Source of the DNA: an uncultured Dyadobacter sp.
Lineage (GTDB): Bacteria; Bacteroidota; Bacteroidia; Cytophagales; Spirosomataceae
Length of the DNA: 10,446 nucleotides
Assembly (NCBI GenBank): GCA_946481035.1
Contig: CAMLNK010000056.1
Location: 1 to 10,446 of the forward strand
Direction: 5' to 3'
Notes under the pieces: generated by a model
What the model saw: the letters and a program-made list of their open reading frames with translations, nothing else
What the model was told of the DNA's origin: nothing
Databases searched by the model: none
Made by a program: the position numbers and the translations under genes
Part shown: positions 6,525 through 10,446 of the stretch, one piece after another
Position numbering within the stretch: position 1 is the stretch's first letter
Layout of the letters: the number at the start of each line of letters is the position of its first letter

Positions 6525-7424
6525 TTATTTCTTTTTATAGGTACAAGTCGAATTGTCGGCCGCGACGTAATACGATTTATAATTCGCCGCTTTGGGGTCC
6601 ATACAGCCTTTCAGATTGAGCAATTCGATATTCCGGAAATCGATCGGATGGCTTTCGGCCTGCAATGCAATGTATCCGCTGCCGAGTTTGGTATTATCTT
6701 TTTTGATCCATTCTGCCTCGTTACTTACTTTCCCATCCTTGAAAGTATGGTTTTTGCCCACATAGCCACCGCCGATACGCGGGTTGGTGAACACAAGCAC
6801 GGTGTCGCCCTCGATCAAGTGGTAGACAATCGAATCGCCGAGCACAATGGCTTCCGCATCCACCCATTGGTCGCCATTATAAGTTTTGGAAGATGAATTA
6901 ATGCAATGCGCTTCGGCCAGTTTTCCGTCGATATCGACGATCGTGCCCGGTGTGCAGAGGTTACCCGTGTTGCGCTCGCCCGAGCCTAGGCCGCCGAGGT
7001 ATTGCATTTCGAGTGAAATCGGGAAATCCTGGTCGAGTCCGAGGCTGGCCGCCGACTGTGAATGCAGCATAATGCCGCTGTTCCGCACATTCCACGACGC
7101 CCCGCCGGGTACCTGGTTGCCCGTGAAGCGGTATTGGAGCCTTATTTTATAGTGCGAATAGGGCTTGTTGTAATACATATGGCCGTATTCGGTCGTGAAC
7201 TTGTCGTACTCCTTGTAGTTCACCCGGATCATGTTATCCTCTACCAGGAAGGTGTTTTTGTAATTATCATTCACCTTATGACCCGCAATTTTCACGTCCC
7301 AGCCGGTAAGGTCCTTGCCGTTGAAGAGGGATTGCCATTCTTCTTTGTCTTTGTTGCTTTTTTGGGCGAAGGATGAAAATGAAATTAATAATGTGAGCAG
7401 TAGGAGATGTAGTTTTTTGATCAT
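6525..7424 (-). CDS. Secreted DUF1080 (3-keto-disaccharide hydrolase-like) protein with Cys-containing C-terminal tail
   Basis: A 299-residue exported protein of Pfam 3keto-disac_hyd (formerly DUF1080), a jelly-roll fold related to concanavalin-like lectins and glucanases and common in Bacteroidota and Planctomycetota; some members act on 3-keto sugars, but the substrate here cannot be read from sequence. Residues 1-20 form a signal peptide with probable cleavage after SFA, before Gln21. The domain opens with the hallmark WQSLFNGKDLTGWDV (30-44) and includes NSGIMLHSQ (115-123), the SLEMQYLGG region (137-145) and GYIALQAESHPIDFRNIELL (250-269), the usual closing strand. Beyond this lies a tail of about 27 residues, GCMDPKAANY...DNSTC (273-294), resembling the short GCTDPxAxNY-DDGSC module of Bacteroidota surface proteins. 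A GxxExxY gene and a large palindrome lie upstream, and no promoter is evident between them. Family assignment is firm. Confidence 0.92.
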   Translation of the reverse strand: MIKKLHLLLLTLLISFSSFAQKSNKDKEEWQSLFNGKDLTGWDVKIAGHKVNDNYKNTFLVEDNMIRVNYKEYDKFTTEYGHMYYNKPYSHYKIRLQYRFTGNQVPGGASWNVRNSGIMLHSQSAASLGLDQDFPISLEMQYLGGLGSGERNTGNLCTPGTIVDIDGKLAEAHCINSSSKTYNGDQWVDAEAIVLGDSIVYHLIEGDTVLVFTNPRIGGGYVGKNHTFKDGKVSNEAEWIKKDNTKLGSGYIALQAESHPIDFRNIELLNLKGCMDPKAANYKSYYVAADNSTCTYKKK

Positions 7425-7441
7425 CGGTGGCTTCGTTTATT

Positions 7442-7511
7442 TTTAATGCCACGAAGGCACGAATATTCACGAATGCTCTTCGTGTTTAATTCGTGTCTTC
7501 GTGGCATTAAA
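7442..7511. repeat. Nested 70-bp palindrome made of CACGAAN units
   Basis: Outer arms of 23 nt (7442-7464 and 7489-7511) are complementary at 22 positions; the single mismatch is G7457 opposite T7496. Inside lies a second stem, CACGAA (7468-7473) with TTCGTG (7479-7484). Seen as units, three direct copies of CACGAAN (7450, 7458, 7468) face three inverted copies (7478, 7489, 7497). The right arm touches the last base of the GxxExxY stop codon, and the left arm ends 17 nt before the DUF1080 start. There is no T run on either side, so a plain intrinsic terminator is unlikely. It fills nearly the whole intergenic gap. Confidence 0.93.
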
Positions 7512-7883
7512 TTAAAGGACAAGTCGTTTATATTCTAACTTCCCCTTTCCAAAATTCACTAGTAGCCCCAGTCTATTTCCCGAGACTTTCAAATAATTCA
7601 AAGTCTGAGCAATGTGCTCATCGGTGAGGTAGGACACACATTTGACTTCAAGGATAATTTTGTCAAGAACAACGAAGTCAGCGAAGAATTTGTGAGGCAG
7701 TAGAATTCCTCTAAAAAACACAGGATATTCCTTTTCCCGCTCGTAAAAGACGTTTCCTTGTCTGAACAAAATTTCCAGCGCATCCTTGTAAACAATTTCA
7801 AGAAAGCCGTGTCCCAGCTCTCTGTGCACCTCGATGCATTTGCCTATAACGGCGTAAGACTCTTCTTTATAAACGATTTCCAT
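7512..7883 (-). CDS. GxxExxY family protein, PD-(D/E)XK nuclease superfamily
   Basis: A 123-residue protein of the GxxExxY family (TIGR04256, Pfam PDDEXK_3), whose biological role is not established. The naming motif is G26-F-L-E29-I-V-Y32 within HRELGHGFLEIVYKDAL. The nuclease-like core is visible as D69 (ADFVVLD), then E79-V-K81 (ILEVKC), followed by QTLNYLK (93-99), and the usual ending NFGKGKLEYKR (110-120). All the residues needed for a PD-(D/E)XK metal site appear intact, so it may be an active nuclease, but no substrate is known. Length is normal and the ATG at 7883 is the only sensible start. It follows rnr by 54 nt in the same direction with no clear promoter, and its stop codon abuts the nested palindrome, which suggests the gene and repeat form one unit (inference). 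Members are often scattered as single genes in unrelated contexts, as here. Confidence 0.92.
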   Translation of the reverse strand: MEIVYKEESYAVIGKCIEVHRELGHGFLEIVYKDALEILFRQGNVFYEREKEYPVFFRGILLPHKFFADFVVLDKIILEVKCVSYLTDEHIAQTLNYLKVSGNRLGLLVNFGKGKLEYKRLVL

Positions 7884-7937
7884 CTGAAACAGGATTAGTT
7901 ATCCTATTTAGACGTAGAAAAGCCAAAAAGGTAACAC

Positions 7938-10325
7938 CTACCGTCTCCGCCGCTTAACCTTAGCCGAGCTTCCACCTCCCGTACCGCCTGCACCGCGCTT
8001 CACACGCCCCGAACCCCGCGGCTCCTTAGGCTTTCGCTCGCGTGGCCTGCGATCACCATCTCTGTCGAAACTTGGACGGCTGAATTCGCTTCTGCGGCCT
8101 GGCTTCGTACCTGCGAGGTACAAATCCATGCTCCTGCGTGCGAGGTTGGTTTCCTTCACCTTCACCTTCACCGCATCGCCAAATGCATAAATCTTCTTGG
8201 TATGCTGGCCGATAATGCGGTAGTTATCCTTATCGAGCTCGTAATAATCGTCGCCAAGGTCGGTCATGCGGATGAGCCCTTCGGAAGCGGTCTCCGTGAT
8301 TTCCACGAAAATGCCGAATTCGGTCACGCCGGTAATGATGCCATCGAATTCCTTCTCGGGGTCCATCATGCTCATGAACTCGACTTGCTTGTATTTAATC
8401 GAAGCCCTTTCCGCTTCGGCAGCAAGCCGCTCGCGTTCGGAGGAATGCTTCGACGCTATTTCGTATGCCTCTTTATCCACATTCGCGCCGCCGTCGAGGT
8501 AATGCTGCAACAGTCTGTGCGCCATTACGTCGGGGTAGCGACGGATAGGCGAGGTAAAGTGCGAATACCGCCTGAACGCCAGTCCAAAGTGACCAATATC
8601 CTCGGTGCTATACCGCGCTTTGGCCATGGTACGCACAGCCAGCGATTCGATCAGGTTTTGCTCCGGCTTACCTTCCACTTTCGCCAGCATCGCATTCATC
8701 GACTTCGCGATCTTACCCTCTTCCTCAACTTCGAGTTTCAGGCCTAGTTTGGCCACAAAATTCGCGAAGGTTTGCAAGCGGTCGGGATCGGGTGCCTCGT
8801 GAATACGGTACACCATTGTGTTCTTGTCCTCGCCTTTGGATAGCGAGTACACATATTCCGCTACGCGTTTGTTGGCGAGCAGCATAAATTCCTCGATCAG
8901 CTTGTTCGAATCGTGGCGTTCTTTGGTATAAATGCCCAATGGACGGCCTTCCGGATCGAGACGGAAGCGGACTTCCGGTGTTTCGAAGTTGATAGCGCCT
9001 TTTTTGAAGCGTTCCTTCCTGAAAACTTTCGCCAGTTTGTTCAGTGTATCCAGTTCTTTCGGGAAATCGCCTTCGCCTGAATCGAGCACTGCTTGGGCTT
9101 CTTCGTAGCTAAATCGTCGGTCGGAATGAATAATTGTCCTTCCAAACCATTCTTTCAGCAATTTACCTTTGGAGGTAATCTCAAAAATCGCAGAAAATGC
9201 GAGCCTGTCCTCGTGCGGGCGCAGCGAGCAAAGGTTGTTCGAAAGCTTTTCCGGCAGCATGGGTACTGTCCGGTCCACCAGGTAAACCGACGTAGCCCGG
9301 CGCAACGCCTCTTTTTCAAGCTCGGTCCCTGGCAGCACATAATGCGAGACGTCGGCAATATGCACGCCCACCTCCACCACATCTTCATCCAAATATCTGA
9401 CCGACAATGCGTCATCAAAGTCCTTCGCATCGACCGGGTCGATGGTGAACGTCAGCACATCGCGGATGTCGCGGCGTTTGGCAATATCCTTTTTGGCAAT
9501 TTTATCTGGAATTCTCTCCGCCTCTGCCTCCACGATTTCCGGGAAATGGTAAGGCAATCCAAATTCGGCCAGGATCGCGTGCATTTCCACATCGTTATTA
9601 CCGGCCTTTCCGAGCACGGATACGATTTCTCCCTCCGCCTGGCTTCTGCGCGTAGGCCATTCCTTCACTTTTACAATAACCTTGTCGCCATGGCGTGCCT
9701 CGCCGACTTCGTCGGGTTCGAGGAAAATCGGGTCGTAAAGTTTTTTGCTATCAGGCTGTACGACTGCAAATCGTGGATTAATCTCAATAATACCTACAAT
9801 TTCGGCATTCGAGCGCTCAACGATTTCTGTCACCCGTCCTTCGGTACGGTTCCGGCCGGAATCGCCACGCGACCTCGAATTACGAGTGTTCTTCGAAAGC
9901 GGCTGAATCTGCACGATATCGCCGTCCCAGGCGCCGTTAAGCAGTTCCAAATCGACATAAATGTCGTCATCGCGGCCTTCGATTATTACAAAAGCAAACC
10001 CTTTGTTGACGCGATCGACGCGCCCGATTAGCCCTTGCGGCTTGGTTTTATGAGGCACGGCGGTGTACGTGCCGTTTTTATTATAAATCAGCCTGCCGTC
10101 CTGTTCCAGTTCGTGGAGGATTTCGTTGAAAAGTACCCGCACTTTTTTGTCGTGCACGCCAAAATGGTCGTGCACATCAAAAGGCCGGAATGCATGCTCG
10201 GCGTTTAGGTCGAAGAATGCGGCGATATCCGCCTTCAAATTATCTATGTAAGAAACAATGTGATGAGGCGTCGCGGCCTCCCGTCTTTCAGGTTGCAGTT
10301 TCTTTTTACTCTTTTTTTCTCTCAT
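7938..10325 (-). CDS. rnr: Exoribonuclease R (RNase R)
   Basis: A processive 3'-to-5' exoribonuclease of the RNB family that degrades structured RNA, with roles in rRNA quality control and mRNA decay. The 795-residue protein has the full RNase R layout: basic N-terminus, winged-helix-like region (about 22-90), cold-shock OB domains (about 95-240), RNB catalytic domain (about 285-610) and S1 domain (about 657-736). The metal-binding Asp cluster is TIDPVDAKDFDDA, with D296, D302, D304 and D305; VHIADVSHYV (321-330) and HFTSPIRRYPD (589-599) are further signatures. A low-complexity Arg/Lys/Gly tail (741-795) ends in four arginines and should aid RNA binding. An Arg/Ser-rich insert (about 145-162) lies between the OB domains. 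The ATG at 10325 gives a lysine-rich N-terminus. No consensus promoter was identified upstream; a near-match with off spacing, TATACTTTG, lies just before the start. Confidence 0.97.
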   Translation of the reverse strand: MREKKSKKKLQPERREAATPHHIVSYIDNLKADIAAFFDLNAEHAFRPFDVHDHFGVHDKKVRVLFNEILHELEQDGRLIYNKNGTYTAVPHKTKPQGLIGRVDRVNKGFAFVIIEGRDDDIYVDLELLNGAWDGDIVQIQPLSKNTRNSRSRGDSGRNRTEGRVTEIVERSNAEIVGIIEINPRFAVVQPDSKKLYDPIFLEPDEVGEARHGDKVIVKVKEWPTRRSQAEGEIVSVLGKAGNNDVEMHAILAEFGLPYHFPEIVEAEAERIPDKIAKKDIAKRRDIRDVLTFTIDPVDAKDFDDALSVRYLDEDVVEVGVHIADVSHYVLPGTELEKEALRRATSVYLVDRTVPMLPEKLSNNLCSLRPHEDRLAFSAIFEITSKGKLLKEWFGRTIIHSDRRFSYEEAQAVLDSGEGDFPKELDTLNKLAKVFRKERFKKGAINFETPEVRFRLDPEGRPLGIYTKERHDSNKLIEEFMLLANKRVAEYVYSLSKGEDKNTMVYRIHEAPDPDRLQTFANFVAKLGLKLEVEEEGKIAKSMNAMLAKVEGKPEQNLIESLAVRTMAKARYSTEDIGHFGLAFRRYSHFTSPIRRYPDVMAHRLLQHYLDGGANVDKEAYEIASKHSSERERLAAEAERASIKYKQVEFMSMMDPEKEFDGIITGVTEFGIFVEITETASEGLIRMTDLGDDYYELDKDNYRIIGQHTKKIYAFGDAVKVKVKETNLARRSMDLYLAGTKPGRRSEFSRPSFDRDGDRRPRERKPKEPRGSGRVKRGAGGTGGGSSAKVKRRRR

Positions 10326-10344
10326 GTATTCAAAGTATAAAAAT

Positions 10345-10363
10345 GTCCCGCATTAGGCGGAAC
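10345..10363 (-). other. Short hairpin upstream of rnr, leader stem or weak terminator of an upstream gene
   Basis: On the minus strand GTTCCGC and GCGGGAC pair over 7 bp with one G-U wobble around a 5-nt loop, and ATTTTTA follows. The wobble is a mismatch on the plus strand, so only the minus-strand RNA would fold well. It could end a transcript coming from beyond the window, or lie in the rnr leader 19 nt before the start. The stem is short, so the call is tentative. Confidence 0.35.
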
Positions 10364-10387
10364 GACTATGCTGGGGCTGCTGTTTTT

Positions 10388-10446
10388 GACCGCCGACCGC
10401 CGACCGCCGACCGCCGACCGCCGACCGCCGACCGCCGACCGCCGAC
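10388..10446. repeat. Heptanucleotide tandem repeat (GACCGCC)n, continuing past the window edge
   Basis: Eight perfect copies of GACCGCC plus GAC fill the last 59 bases with no variation, and the array runs off the right end, so copy number is unknown. It starts 62 nt upstream of the rnr start. It is far more G/C-rich than its surroundings. A period of seven would shift frame with each copy change if it were translated, but no gene is visible over it. Confidence 0.95.

Noticed and set aside
7276..7470. Minus-strand reading frame starting inside the nested palindrome
   Set aside because: It overlaps the DUF1080 signal peptide in another frame and has no protein-like features.
7891..7905. AGGAT/ATCCT inverted repeat upstream of the GxxExxY gene
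   Set aside because: Arms of only 5 bp in an A/T-rich spacer, with no resemblance to the large palindrome on the other side of the gene; may be chance.
7925..7942. Possible terminator after rnr, GGTA/TACC followed by five T on the minus strand
   Set aside because: The stem is only 4 bp and overlaps the rnr stop codon; too weak to call, and rnr may read through into the GxxExxY gene.
9093..10031. Long plus-strand reading frame of about 312 codons inside rnr
   Set aside because: It lies fully antisense to the RNB and OB domains of RNase R, has no recognisable motif, and such frames are expected opposite G/C-biased coding sequence.

Overview
The window reads as chromosomal DNA of a Bacteroidota bacterium, most likely a Cytophagales member such as Dyadobacter or Spirosoma relatives (genus is inference). 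The grounds are a gldG-type gliding-associated gene, a secreted DUF1080 protein, promoters of the Bacteroidota TAnnTTTG type at the starts of dnaN and gldG, and the lack of clear Shine-Dalgarno sequences. Coding density is high, with seven protein genes. Six lie on the minus strand and only the first lies on the plus strand.

Layout from left to right: (1) the 3' part of a plus-strand flavin/2Fe-2S oxidoreductase of the PaaE/ferredoxin-NADP reductase type, running in from outside the window; (2) a bidirectional terminator; (3) a minus-strand BlaI-BlaR1-like pair, in which the repressor gene is followed 2 nt later by an M56 membrane metallopeptidase gene, preceded by two strong palindromic operators that overlap the likely promoter; (4) dnaN, the sliding clamp, with its own terminator and promoter; (5) gldG, with a promoter and a leader hairpin that argue for a start 18 codons inside the longest ORF; (6) a secreted DUF1080 (3-keto-disaccharide hydrolase-like) protein with a short Cys-containing C-terminal tail; (7) a 70-bp nested palindrome abutting the stop codon of a GxxExxY-family gene of the PD-(D/E)XK superfamily; (8) rnr, exoribonuclease R; (9) a heptanucleotide tandem repeat running off the right edge.

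Most genes are housekeeping or common accessory functions. Two places deserve attention. One is the BlaI/M56 locus, whose peptidase has no penicillin-sensing domain. It carries instead about 150 residues of predicted coiled coil and a Pro/Ala-rich tail, which suggests a different envelope signal. The other is the GxxExxY gene with its adjoining palindrome, built from three CACGAAN units facing three inverted copies. This looks like a protein-plus-repeat unit whose function is not known to me. No tRNA, rRNA, CRISPR array, insertion sequence or prophage gene was seen. No stretch longer than about 200 bases lacks a gene.
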